Shown piece by piece: positions 36,008 through 43,949 of a stretch of 64,000 bases of DNA (position 1 is the stretch's first letter; each line of letters opens with the position of its first letter). The stretch is from CAYQCE01 sp964415885 (lineage in GTDB: Bacteria > Zixibacteria > MSB-5A5 > JAABVY01 > JAHJOQ01): NCBI GenBank assembly GCA_964415885.1, contig CAYQCE010000007.1:28558-92557 (forward strand), read 5' to 3'. A program made the translations under genes and the position numbers. A model generated the notes under the pieces. The model saw only the letters and a list, made by a program, of their open reading frames with translations. It ran no database searches and was not told the DNA's origin.

Positions 36008-37324
36008 ATGAAGGTCTCAGTATTCGGGCTCGGATATATAGGAACGGTTACAGCGGCCGCAATTGCCAGGGCCGGGCACGAGGTCACCGGCGTTGACATA
36101 AATGAAACAAAGATCGAGATGATTAACTCGGGCAAGTCGCCGATCTACGAGGCCGGTATGGATATGCTCGTCGAGGAGGCAGTTACCAACAAGAAGCTGA
36201 AGGCGACGTTCGACGCGCGCAGCGCTCTGCTCGAATCGGGTTCGTCCATTATCACGGTCGGCACACCGGCGAAAGAGGATGGCAGCCTCGATACGACATA
36301 CCTGAAACGTGTCTGCACCAAGCTCGGGCAGGTGTTTGCGAACAAGGACGGCTTCCATACGTTTGTCTTGCGCAGCACGATCCTCCCTGGAATGACCGAG
36401 GATCTCGTTATCCCGACAATCGAGGAGCACTCCGGCAAAAAGGTCTTTATCGATTTCGATGTATGCGTCAATCCGCATTTTCTCAGAATTGGATCGCTGG
36501 TGGATGACTACTTCAATCCACCGTTCACGTTGATCGGAGAGCAGGAGGGGAGTTCGGCGGGTGGGAATGTCGCTACTCTCTACGCCGACATCGAAGCGCC
36601 GGTTGTCAGGACATCCCTGCGCGGGGCGGAGATTATCAAGTATGTCTCCGATTCATTCCACGCCCTGAAGATCTGCTTTGCCAATGAGGTTGGAACGCTC
36701 TGCAAGCACGCCGGCATCGACAGCGAAGAGATAATGGACATCTTCAAAATGGACGAGCGGCTGAATTTGTCCGGTTCGTATCTCATGCCCGGCTTTTCGT
36801 TCGGCGGTCCGGCGGTTTCGAACAATATCCGCACTCTGCTCAACCTGACCGGGCGTTTCGATACTCAGTTTCCGCTGCTCTCATCGATCCTCGATTCGAA
36901 CCGGACGCACATCGAACGCGCCCACAAGATGGTCAAGGAAACGGATGGAAAGCGCATCGGTTTCTACGGTCTCGCGTTCAAGCCCGGGACTGACGAGCTC
37001 CGCGATTCTCCGCATGTGCGGCTTGCAGAGAAGCTTATTGATGACGGCTACGAGCTTTTGTTCTACGACGAGATGATATCGCCTGCTCGCCTGATTGACG
37101 CCAACAGGGAGTATATCCGGGAACGCATCCCGGAATTTGAGAAGAAACTTGCGGGGTCGTTCGATGAGCTGTACGCGTGGTCGGACGTTATCGTGATCGG
37201 GCATGCAACCGACGATCTCGAGTATCTTGTCTCACTCGACTCGGACAAGATTATAATCGATCTGGTCAGAATCGCCAGAGATCTCTCCGACGCAGGTGAC
37301 AACTATCGTGGGATTTGCTGGTAA
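36008..37324 (+). CDS. nucleotide-sugar dehydrogenase homologue lacking catalytic residues
   Basis: A 438-residue protein aligned throughout with GDP-mannose/UDP-glucose 6-dehydrogenases, especially AlgD-type. The NAD fold is intact (VFGLGYIGTVTAAAIA; GTPAKEDGSLD), as is the helical Lys in EIIKYVSDSFHALK. Key catalytic positions differ. The active Cys in the usual GGSCLPKD block is Ala269 here (GGPAVSNN). The Glu of NPEFLRE is His157 (NPHFLR). The Asn after the catalytic Lys is Asp. It can probably bind a nucleotide sugar and NAD but is unlikely to perform the normal two-step oxidation to the uronic acid. CGGAG lies 8 bases before the ATG. Confidence 0.88.
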   Translation: MKVSVFGLGYIGTVTAAAIARAGHEVTGVDINETKIEMINSGKSPIYEAGMDMLVEEAVTNKKLKATFDARSALLESGSSIITVGTPAKEDGSLDTTYLKRVCTKLGQVFANKDGFHTFVLRSTILPGMTEDLVIPTIEEHSGKKVFIDFDVCVNPHFLRIGSLVDDYFNPPFTLIGEQEGSSAGGNVATLYADIEAPVVRTSLRGAEIIKYVSDSFHALKICFANEVGTLCKHAGIDSEEIMDIFKMDERLNLSGSYLMPGFSFGGPAVSNNIRTLLNLTGRFDTQFPLLSSILDSNRTHIERAHKMVKETDGKRIGFYGLAFKPGTDELRDSPHVRLAEKLIDDGYELLFYDEMISPARLIDANREYIRERIPEFEKKLAGSFDELYAWSDVIVIGHATDDLEYLVSLDSDKIIIDLVRIARDLSDAGDNYRGICW

Positions 37325-37336
37325 GTTTGCATAGGT

Positions 37337-39688
37337 CTACGGGCATGCCTCGCACGGCAACGGCCCCTGTTTGAATACGTAATCCACGAGATAGACAATG
37401 TCGTCGATATCAGCATAGCCGAGGCAATTGGCGTTCCCGGATTCTGCCGGAACAGGAGCAGGCCCTCCCGAGAATACGAAGTTCATCAGGAAGATGATGT
37501 CATCGATATCGACACCACCGCTCGAATCGACATCCCCACACAGATATACCCTCAGAATCAGTCTAAGAGTATCAGCATGGCAGTAGTCCGCAACTGACAA
37601 CTGCAACGTATCCGCCATAGTTTCAGATGGTGCGGTTCCATAGACGCTGTCAGAATCAAAGTTGAGCCAGGCGGGAAGCTGAAACGTCTCGACTGTCAGC
37701 ACAGTATCGTCCGTGTCTCCGTACTCGATGTCATACTTGAAATACGCATCTCTGCGGACGGCGAATTCACTCGTCGTGTCGAGAAACGCCGGCGGCTGAT
37801 TCCAGTCGTTGACGATAACATTGATTCCACGAATGGTCGACAAGCTGCCATCGCTCACAGTTACGCGAATCATATCATCCGGAATGCCGCAATCTGCAGT
37901 ACCGCGCACGGTGTCGCCGTGAAGCGTGCACCAATCGGGATATTCGTGAAATGTGATGCTCAGCTCGCTGCCGTCGCAGTCGGGATCGTAGTACTCGAGG
38001 ATGTATTCGAAGATATTACCCGGATTGGCGGTGTCATAGGACGAGGATGTGATGATGGGCGAGTTGTTACTCCAGCGAGGATCGCAGCAGTCATCGAGCG
38101 GATGATCGATACAGATATCGCAGGAATCCCCGACGCCGTCTCCGTCGGAGTCTTCTTGGTATGGATTGAATGTGTATGGACAGTTGTCCTCTGCGCACTG
38201 ATTCTCCGGGTGCAGCGGATCGCCAAATCCGTCACCGTCGGAATCGAAGCAGACGAGATTGTTCAAGAGCACCGTCACATCATCGGACATCTTGTTTCCG
38301 GTAGCTATATCGATGTCACCATCGAGATCGAGGTCACCGAATGCGATAGATTTGGGCGCGTGCCCAACATAAGCTATCTGGTGCGTTGAGAAGTCTGCGC
38401 CGGAATTGAAGCGGAGCGAAAGAGTATTCGAATTGCTGTTCGCCGTAGCAATCTCGAAGTCGAAGTCACCGTCAAGGTCGGCAGTTGAAACATATATCGG
38501 TGTTTCCTGCACCGAGTACGATCCCGCGAATATGAATGTTCCATCTCCGCTGTTTTCAAGCACGACGACGTTGTCCGTATTGTCGTTTGCAATCACGAGA
38601 TCGAGATCATAGTCGGAGTCGAGGTCGGCGGCGCTGATTGCTACGGGCTTGTAGCCAACCGGAACAACCAATGTAGAATCGAAGCCTGCGATGCCATCGT
38701 TGTATAGGATTGAGACATCCTCGGAGACGTCGTTCGCAGTAGCCAAATCGATATCACCGTCGGAATCGAAATCTCCCGCACATATTCCCCATGGTTCAAG
38801 TCCCACCGAGTGAATGGCGTGCAAAGTGAACGCACCACTGCCATCATTAAGGAACACGTGAACATCGTGAGACTGAGCGTTTGCCGTGGCGATGTCGATA
38901 TCACCGTCACCATCAAAGTCGGAACCCGTCAGCGAGAGCGGAAAGTCGCCGGAGGGATAATAGACCGTATCCACGAACACTGCGTCACCGATATTCATAG
39001 CAACGGAGAATCCGCCCGAGATTGAGTGCGCGAACGCAAGATCGATGAGACCGTCCGAGTTGAGATCGGCGGAGATCAGATCACTTGCGGGGATGCCGGG
39101 CAGCGTGAAGCTGTCGCTCACTACAAATTCGCCATCGGCCATGCCTTCGAGAATACGGAACGTCTGATTATTGGACATACCGACGACAACGTCAAGATCG
39201 CTGTCACCGTCGAGGTCGGCACACAACACTGCCGCCGGACCGCCGCCCGTTACATAATTCGAGTCTGAGATGAATGTGCCGTTTCCACCCAGAGTTCGCA
39301 CGGTGAAGTTGTAGACGAATGGCGAGTCTGCCGGGCTGCCTTGTGAGTCCCGGACTCCGGTCGTGATCGTGACAGTGATAACATCGCCCACATGGAAATC
39401 GGTGCTCGGATTCAGTGTCGCCGTACGCAGACTCGAATTGTATGAAATCGAACAGGCAACGCGTCCCCTGAACCGACTGTTCACGAGTATAGTTGTATCA
39501 TTGATCGACTGAGGCTGCATCTGGTCGATAAAGCGAATTCGGATGTCAGTGTCGGGCAGGGCCGTAATCGAATGTTGAGCGGGTGTTAAGTGGTCGATGT
39601 GTCCTGCGCTCGCCCCGCAGACGAACACGATCGCGATTGCCGCCGACATGATCAGGCTGCGAATTGCAGTGCGTGGCGAAATCTCCAT
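37337..39688 (-). CDS. secreted FG-GAP/VCBS repeat protein with C-terminal dockerin-like domain
   Basis: A 783-residue exported protein. A signal peptide (about 1-29) is followed by a Big_5-type Ig-like domain (about 30-130). Seven or so FG-GAP/VCBS repeats with calcium loops such as DLDGDSDLD and DFDSDGDID cover about 135-470. Thrombospondin type 3-like repeats (DSDGDGFGD, DSDGDGVGD) with paired Cys come next, then two Ig-like domains. The end is a dockerin-type pair of EF-hand-like loops (GDVDSSGGVDIDDIIFL and a second loop ending ADIDDIVYLVDYVF). It probably folds as a calcium-stabilised beta-propeller outside the cell. It has no T9SS-type sorting domain. Its own promoter is at 39753-39780. 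Confidence 0.9.
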   Translation of the reverse strand: MEISPRTAIRSLIMSAAIAIVFVCGASAGHIDHLTPAQHSITALPDTDIRIRFIDQMQPQSINDTTILVNSRFRGRVACSISYNSSLRTATLNPSTDFHVGDVITVTITTGVRDSQGSPADSPFVYNFTVRTLGGNGTFISDSNYVTGGGPAAVLCADLDGDSDLDVVVGMSNNQTFRILEGMADGEFVVSDSFTLPGIPASDLISADLNSDGLIDLAFAHSISGGFSVAMNIGDAVFVDTVYYPSGDFPLSLTGSDFDGDGDIDIATANAQSHDVHVFLNDGSGAFTLHAIHSVGLEPWGICAGDFDSDGDIDLATANDVSEDVSILYNDGIAGFDSTLVVPVGYKPVAISAADLDSDYDLDLVIANDNTDNVVVLENSGDGTFIFAGSYSVQETPIYVSTADLDGDFDFEIATANSNSNTLSLRFNSGADFSTHQIAYVGHAPKSIAFGDLDLDGDIDIATGNKMSDDVTVLLNNLVCFDSDGDGFGDPLHPENQCAEDNCPYTFNPYQEDSDGDGVGDSCDICIDHPLDDCCDPRWSNNSPIITSSSYDTANPGNIFEYILEYYDPDCDGSELSITFHEYPDWCTLHGDTVRGTADCGIPDDMIRVTVSDGSLSTIRGINVIVNDWNQPPAFLDTTSEFAVRRDAYFKYDIEYGDTDDTVLTVETFQLPAWLNFDSDSVYGTAPSETMADTLQLSVADYCHADTLRLILRVYLCGDVDSSGGVDIDDIIFLMNFVFSGGPAPVPAESGNANCLGYADIDDIVYLVDYVFKQGPLPCEACP

Positions 39689-39752
39689 CCGGGTCTGTTT
39701 CCTACTGTCCGAATCTCAAGTGGTTTGGAGTAAGTCGATCAGTAACATGCAG

Positions 39753-39780
39753 AATATACCTCACGCTGGATGCGAGTCAA
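39753..39780 (-). promoter_or_regulatory. sigma-70-type promoter for the dockerin protein gene
   Basis: On the minus strand, TTGACT (39780 down to 39775), a 16-base spacer and TATATT (39758 down to 39753). Transcription would start near 39746, giving a leader of about 58 bases that includes AGGAAA before the start codon. It is divergent from the promoter at 39861. Confidence 0.6.
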
Positions 39781-39860
39781 GCATCAAACGAAGCGAAGTC
39801 TCGGACATCAGCCAGTCGCTATCGCGGACACAAAAGTCATCAATCGGTGTCTACTCTAAA

Positions 39861-39889
39861 TTGACACGCGGGTTGAAGTTGGTTATCAT
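39861..39889 (+). promoter_or_regulatory. sigma-70-type promoter for the outer-membrane barrel gene
   Basis: TTGACA at 39861-39866 (full consensus), a 17-base spacer and TATCAT at 39884-39889. Predicted start is near 39896, followed by a short leader with GGAGGG before ATG 39934. Confidence 0.7.
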
Positions 39890-39933
39890 TGCTTCGACAT
39901 CTCGAAGAAACTCATATTGCCATGGAGGGTTAA

Positions 39934-40548
39934 ATGAAACGACTTTGCCTGATTCAGGTACTTGCGCTGTTTCTTCTGCTCAGTTCGGGCGCATACGCTC
40001 TGACCGGTCTCGGATTGGGTGCGAGGGGCGGTATTTACACAACGTACAACAATGACGACCTCGAATTCGAGGGATATGAGGTCATAGATGTCGATCAGTT
40101 GTCGATGATTGGCGGGCATTTCAAGATCAGCACGCTCCCGATATTTACATTCGAATTGGTCGGAGAGTATAGCTGGAAGAGCGAGGATTTCGAGATTCAG
40201 GCCGGCGGAGTAAACCGAACAGTCAGCGTGGAAGTGCGAGACTTCATGATAGGCGTCAATGCCAAGTACGAGTTTGGAACTCCGGTCTTTACACCATATA
40301 TCGGTGGCGGACTTGCAACGCACCAGTTATCGTACGAGGTTGCTCTCAACATTCCAGGTGTAGACAATCTGGTCGTGCCCGACGATGGCCCGCAATTCGG
40401 AATGCACGCTCTGGCGGGTGTAAAGCTCGGTTTGCCCGCGTCCCCGATCGAATTCTTCGTCGAGGGCAGAGCCGGGAGAATCTCTGGCGACGACGGCTCA
40501 ACGACATTCACCATGATCTATGGTGGAGTGACACTCAGCCTGCTGTAG
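39934..40548 (+). CDS. small outer-membrane beta-barrel protein
   Basis: A 204-residue protein with a clear signal peptide (MKRLCLIQVLALFLLLSSGA, cleavage near Ala21-Leu). The mature part has alternating hydrophobic/aromatic strands, for example IFTFELVGEYSW and FTPYIGGGLATH, and ends in a strand terminating LSLL, the pattern of OmpA/OprF-like eight-strand barrels. The family is not specified further by sequence. It has its own strong promoter and Shine-Dalgarno, so it is probably well expressed. Confidence 0.85.
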   Translation: MKRLCLIQVLALFLLLSSGAYALTGLGLGARGGIYTTYNNDDLEFEGYEVIDVDQLSMIGGHFKISTLPIFTFELVGEYSWKSEDFEIQAGGVNRTVSVEVRDFMIGVNAKYEFGTPVFTPYIGGGLATHQLSYEVALNIPGVDNLVVPDDGPQFGMHALAGVKLGLPASPIEFFVEGRAGRISGDDGSTTFTMIYGGVTLSLL

Positions 40549-40594
40549 AAGTCGACCAGCAGTGTGAAAATTCAATCCGGGAACTGATACGATT

Positions 40595-42265
40595 ATGTTC
40601 AGACCCAAGATACAGAACTATCGCAGATACCGGGAGATTGTCCGCGTACTCGTCAAGTACGGGTTCGGAGAGGTTCTGGACCGGATGAAGCTGGCGTCCC
40701 GGTTTCGCATAGTTCGCCGTGTTTTCTTCAAAGAATCAGCTCGACTCGCGCAGTTGAACTATGCGGAGCGGATTCGGCTAGCGATGGAGGAACTCGGCCC
40801 GACTTTCGTAAAGCTGGGACAGGTGCTTGCGAGCCGACCATTTCTGATCCCGCCCGAATTGGTAGTCGAGTTGTCGCGTCTTCAGGACGAGGTTGCGCCC
40901 GCCGACTTTGGCCTGATCGAAAAGACCGTGCAGCGCGAACTCGGAAAGCCAATCGATGAGCTGTTCAAGCAGTTCTCGAGAGAGCCTATTGCATCCGCAT
41001 CCCTCGCACAGGCACATCTGGCAGAGACGCTCGACGGCAAACGAGTCGCCGTCAAAGTGCTCCGCCCGGGTATGGAAAAGAAGCTGCGTGTCGATATGGA
41101 TATCCTTGCGGATATTGCAGAGATGCTCGAGAGATTTCTGCCCGAAGCGAAACAATATGAGCCGGTAAGGCAGGTGGATGAGTTCGCGCGAGTAACGAGG
41201 CGCGAGGTCGACTTCTACCACGAAGCCCGCAACATCGAGATATTCCGGCTCAACTTCAAAGATGACGACTCGATCGTAATCCCCGAGGTCCTCTGGGATC
41301 TCAGTGGTACACAGGTCCTGACCATGACATATATCGACGGCATCAAGCCGTCGCGTCGCGATGTGCTCGAGCGAGAGGGGTATGACCTGAGGGAGCTCGC
41401 GAGTCGAGGCACGCGGATCGTGTTCAAGATGATCTTTGAGCACGGGTTCTTCCACGCCGATCCTCATCCGGGTAATCTCTTCGTGTTGCCCGGCAATCGT
41501 TGGGGGCCGGTGGATTTCGGTATGGTCGGACATCTCTCCGGCAGCTCGTTAGATCTGCTGTCGGATCTGCTTCTTGCGGGCACAAAGCGAAGCACTAAAG
41601 CGATAATCCGAACGCTATCCGCGAACGATCTGATCGACGAAGATGTGGACCAGGATTTGCTCGAAACGGAGATAACCGAGTTTCTGTACCGGTATCATCG
41701 GATACCGCTCAAACAGATCAACATGAAATCGATCTTCAACGACGCTTTGAACATCTTCACGCGTCACAGGATTCGTGCGCCGGTAAGCCTATCGCTGCTC
41801 GCGAAGGCCATTACGACCTTTGAAGAAGTGGGGCGGATGCTCGATCCGGATCTGAACATGATCAAAGAGATCGAGCCGTATGTCAGCAAGATCGCGATGC
41901 GGAAGTTCAGGCCGGATAAGATCGGATCGGATTTGCTTGGACTTCTCGGAAGCATGACGGACTTTCTCTCGGAAGGTCCCACTGATCTAAAACGACTTGC
42001 CCAGAAAGCGCTCAGAGGTGAACTGGGACTTGTATTTAGACATCGCGGTCTGAGCAAGCTGACGAATGAGATCGACCGGGCATCCAATCGACTGTCATTC
42101 GCGCTGATAATCGCTGCGATCATCATCGGGTCGTCACTGATTATGACGCGGGAGATAGGTGTCAAATTCTACGGTGTCCCAATCGTAGGAATCATTGGGT
42201 ACGTTTTCGCCGGACTCCTTGGAGTCTGGCTTGTTATTTCAATCCTCAGGTCGGGAAGGTTCTGA
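40595..42265 (+). CDS. ABC1/UbiB/AarF-family atypical kinase
   Basis: A 556-residue protein. The KxGQ motif is FVKLGQVLASRP, followed by a Ser/Ala-rich ATP loop (PIASASLAQAHLAE), the kinase Lys in VAVKVLRPGM, and FFHADPHPGNLFV containing catalytic and metal residues. Two transmembrane helices form the C-terminus (about 500-555). The family supports quinone biosynthesis or lipid-related functions as an atypical ATPase at the inner membrane. No ubiquinone or menaquinone genes are adjacent. Its stop overlaps the nuclease start by one base. Confidence 0.93.
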   Translation: MFRPKIQNYRRYREIVRVLVKYGFGEVLDRMKLASRFRIVRRVFFKESARLAQLNYAERIRLAMEELGPTFVKLGQVLASRPFLIPPELVVELSRLQDEVAPADFGLIEKTVQRELGKPIDELFKQFSREPIASASLAQAHLAETLDGKRVAVKVLRPGMEKKLRVDMDILADIAEMLERFLPEAKQYEPVRQVDEFARVTRREVDFYHEARNIEIFRLNFKDDDSIVIPEVLWDLSGTQVLTMTYIDGIKPSRRDVLEREGYDLRELASRGTRIVFKMIFEHGFFHADPHPGNLFVLPGNRWGPVDFGMVGHLSGSSLDLLSDLLLAGTKRSTKAIIRTLSANDLIDEDVDQDLLETEITEFLYRYHRIPLKQINMKSIFNDALNIFTRHRIRAPVSLSLLAKAITTFEEVGRMLDPDLNMIKEIEPYVSKIAMRKFRPDKIGSDLLGLLGSMTDFLSEGPTDLKRLAQKALRGELGLVFRHRGLSKLTNEIDRASNRLSFALIIAAIIIGSSLIMTREIGVKFYGVPIVGIIGYVFAGLLGVWLVISILRSGRF

Positions 42266-43482
42266 TGGCGGTATACTCACACTCCAGATTGTCTACTTTC
42301 GAGCAATGTCCGCGAAAGTACAAGTTCAAGTACGTCGAGCATTTTGATATAGGTGACAGGCAGTCGGTGGAGGGCTATCTCGGCCATTGTGTTCACAAGT
42401 CACTCGAGCGACTATATGAACTCGTAATGGCGGGCAAGGTCTGGAGCGAGGAGGAACTTCTCGACTACTACGAACAGACCTGGGATGAGGAGGAGCCTGA
42501 CGAACTCTTCATAAAGGACGAGGTCCTTGAACCAGATGATTATCGCCGCAAGGGGAGAGACATGCTCCCGGCTTACTTCCGCATGTATCACCCGTTTGAC
42601 CAGGAGAAGACTGTTGCGCTCGAGCGAAATGTCGTTGTCAATCTCGATGAGGAAGGCATGTATCGAGTGCGGGGAATCATCGACCGACTCGCTGTCAAGC
42701 CGGATGGTACTATTCAGATTCACGACTACAAGACCGGTCAGAGTATGGTCAACCAGCGGTGGCTGGAGGACGATCGTCAGCTTGCAATCTATCAGATCGG
42801 CGCCAGGGAGATGTGGCCCGACCGCGATAGGTTCGAGCTGGTCTGGCATTACCTCGCAGTGCCGGAGAAACGGGTGTCATCGCGGACCGACGAAGACCTT
42901 CAGGAATTGGTCGACTCGACGATCCAGTTGATCCGTGAAATCGAACAGGCCCGCATCGACGATAACTTCCCAACGAATGAAACCAAGCTCTGCGCCTGGT
43001 GCGAATACCACTCGTTCTGTCCGGCCAAGATCCATCCGTCCTCTCTCGATGGAAGAGAGAGGAAGGAAATCTCGAACGATGTCGTTGTGGGATGGGTGGA
43101 CCGCATCGCGGAGATCAAGAAGTACGTCACCGAGCTCGAAAACGAGGAATCAGAGCTCAAGGCAAGGATTGCTCAGTTCGCGAAAGAGAAGGGCTATGAC
43201 GTGATCGCCGGGACAGAGGCGCGGGCACGTGTGCAGTTCGGCGATCGCTATGTGCCGAAGTTTGCCGAAATTGACGTCAACAAGGAAATCGAACGGAAGA
43301 AATTCCTCGATTTTTTAATTCGGACTGGATTGATCGACGAAGTATTTTCCTACCACGCCGCCGCTTTTGATTCGTTCATAAAGAAATCCAAGTACGACCC
43401 GGAGTTCAAAGAGGAGCTGTTTGGTCATATTCAGTTGAAAGAGAAGTCTCCGGTCGTAAGAGTCACAAAGAAAAGAAGATAG
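42265..43482 (+). CDS. PD-(D/E)XK nuclease, RecB/Cas4-like, with Fe-S cysteines
   Basis: A 405-residue protein. The nuclease core shows the His of GHCVHKSLERL, Asp of RGIIDRLA and the D-Y-K of IHDYKTGQ, the pattern of the RecB-family PDDEXK_1 domain. One Cys near the N-terminus (FEQCPRKYK) and a late CAWCEYHSFCP cluster match the four-Cys Fe-S site of AddB/Cas4 enzymes. A C-terminal extension (about 255-405) contains a coiled-coil stretch and a basic end, not part of Cas4. No cas genes or CRISPR repeats are present, so a DNA-repair role is more likely. Confidence 0.88.
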   Translation: MAVYSHSRLSTFEQCPRKYKFKYVEHFDIGDRQSVEGYLGHCVHKSLERLYELVMAGKVWSEEELLDYYEQTWDEEEPDELFIKDEVLEPDDYRRKGRDMLPAYFRMYHPFDQEKTVALERNVVVNLDEEGMYRVRGIIDRLAVKPDGTIQIHDYKTGQSMVNQRWLEDDRQLAIYQIGAREMWPDRDRFELVWHYLAVPEKRVSSRTDEDLQELVDSTIQLIREIEQARIDDNFPTNETKLCAWCEYHSFCPAKIHPSSLDGRERKEISNDVVVGWVDRIAEIKKYVTELENEESELKARIAQFAKEKGYDVIAGTEARARVQFGDRYVPKFAEIDVNKEIERKKFLDFLIRTGLIDEVFSYHAAAFDSFIKKSKYDPEFKEELFGHIQLKEKSPVVRVTKKRR

Positions 43483-43656
43483 GTCCGGTTCTCCTTGAAA
43501 GCCTCGACGAGAAATCCCGGCGCACAAGATGCTCTTTTGATCTCCTGGCCTGACGCAGAAATTGCCTTTTGAAGGCATGCACGTATAGGTTCAGACAATC
43601 TCCGTAACTGTATAAACTTTCAACATGTTAGGAGTCTGTTAGAGGTGAAAAACGTC

Positions 43657-43684
43657 TTGACAATATGGGGGCATGAGCTATATT
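43657..43684 (+). promoter_or_regulatory. strong sigma-70-type promoter of the 1616-residue secreted protein
   Basis: TTGACA at 43657-43662 (full consensus), a 16-base spacer and TATATT at 43679-43684. Transcription would start near 43691, about 260 bases upstream of the start codon. The resulting leader begins with a hairpin only about 10 bases from the 5' end. Confidence 0.65.
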
Positions 43685-43699
43685 GGCATCGGTGAGACT

Positions 43700-43839
43700 A
43701 CCTGCCTCAGGCAGGTTTCTATTTTGCTGCTGACGTTGTACTTCGTTGTCCTTACGTTGTTGGCTTGCTGAAAGGCAATGAGAAGGCCTGAATGTGACGG
43801 GGGAAACTCAGGCTCTTCGCGGATAACTGAATACCTGCC
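43700..43839 (+). promoter_or_regulatory. structured 5' leader with alternative stems, riboswitch-like
   Basis: ACCTGCC at 43700-43706 can pair with GGCAGGT at 43710-43716, forming a tight hairpin followed by TTTCTATTTT, like an early terminator. The same GGCAGGT can instead pair with a second ACCTGCC at 43833-43839, closing a domain of about 130 bases. Inside that domain GCCTGA (43786-43791) pairs with TCAGGC (43808-43813), and TTGC/GCAA form a small hairpin at 43765-43778. I could not match it to a known riboswitch class. The rest of the 467-base gap (43483-43699 and 43840-43949) shows only a small TGCCTT/AAGGCA hairpin at 43563-43577 and the ribosome-binding site. Confidence 0.45.
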
Positions 43840-43949
43840 GGATTAGGCTTATACAATTTTGGATATACCTGGTCCAGAACTATAGACAATCTTCTTTGAT
43901 AGTGCATATTCGTTTCTGGTGGGCTTTCAATTACTAAGGAGAAGTTATA

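Noticed and set aside
42265..43482. Cas4 of a CRISPR system
   Set aside because: No other cas genes or repeat-spacer arrays in the window, and the protein has a long extra C-terminal region.
43820..43845. 3' end of a cobalamin riboswitch (ATACCTGCC resembles its closing segment)
   Set aside because: The conserved core elements expected upstream (GGTG...AATCC, GCCACTG) are absent, so only the closing stem is similar.
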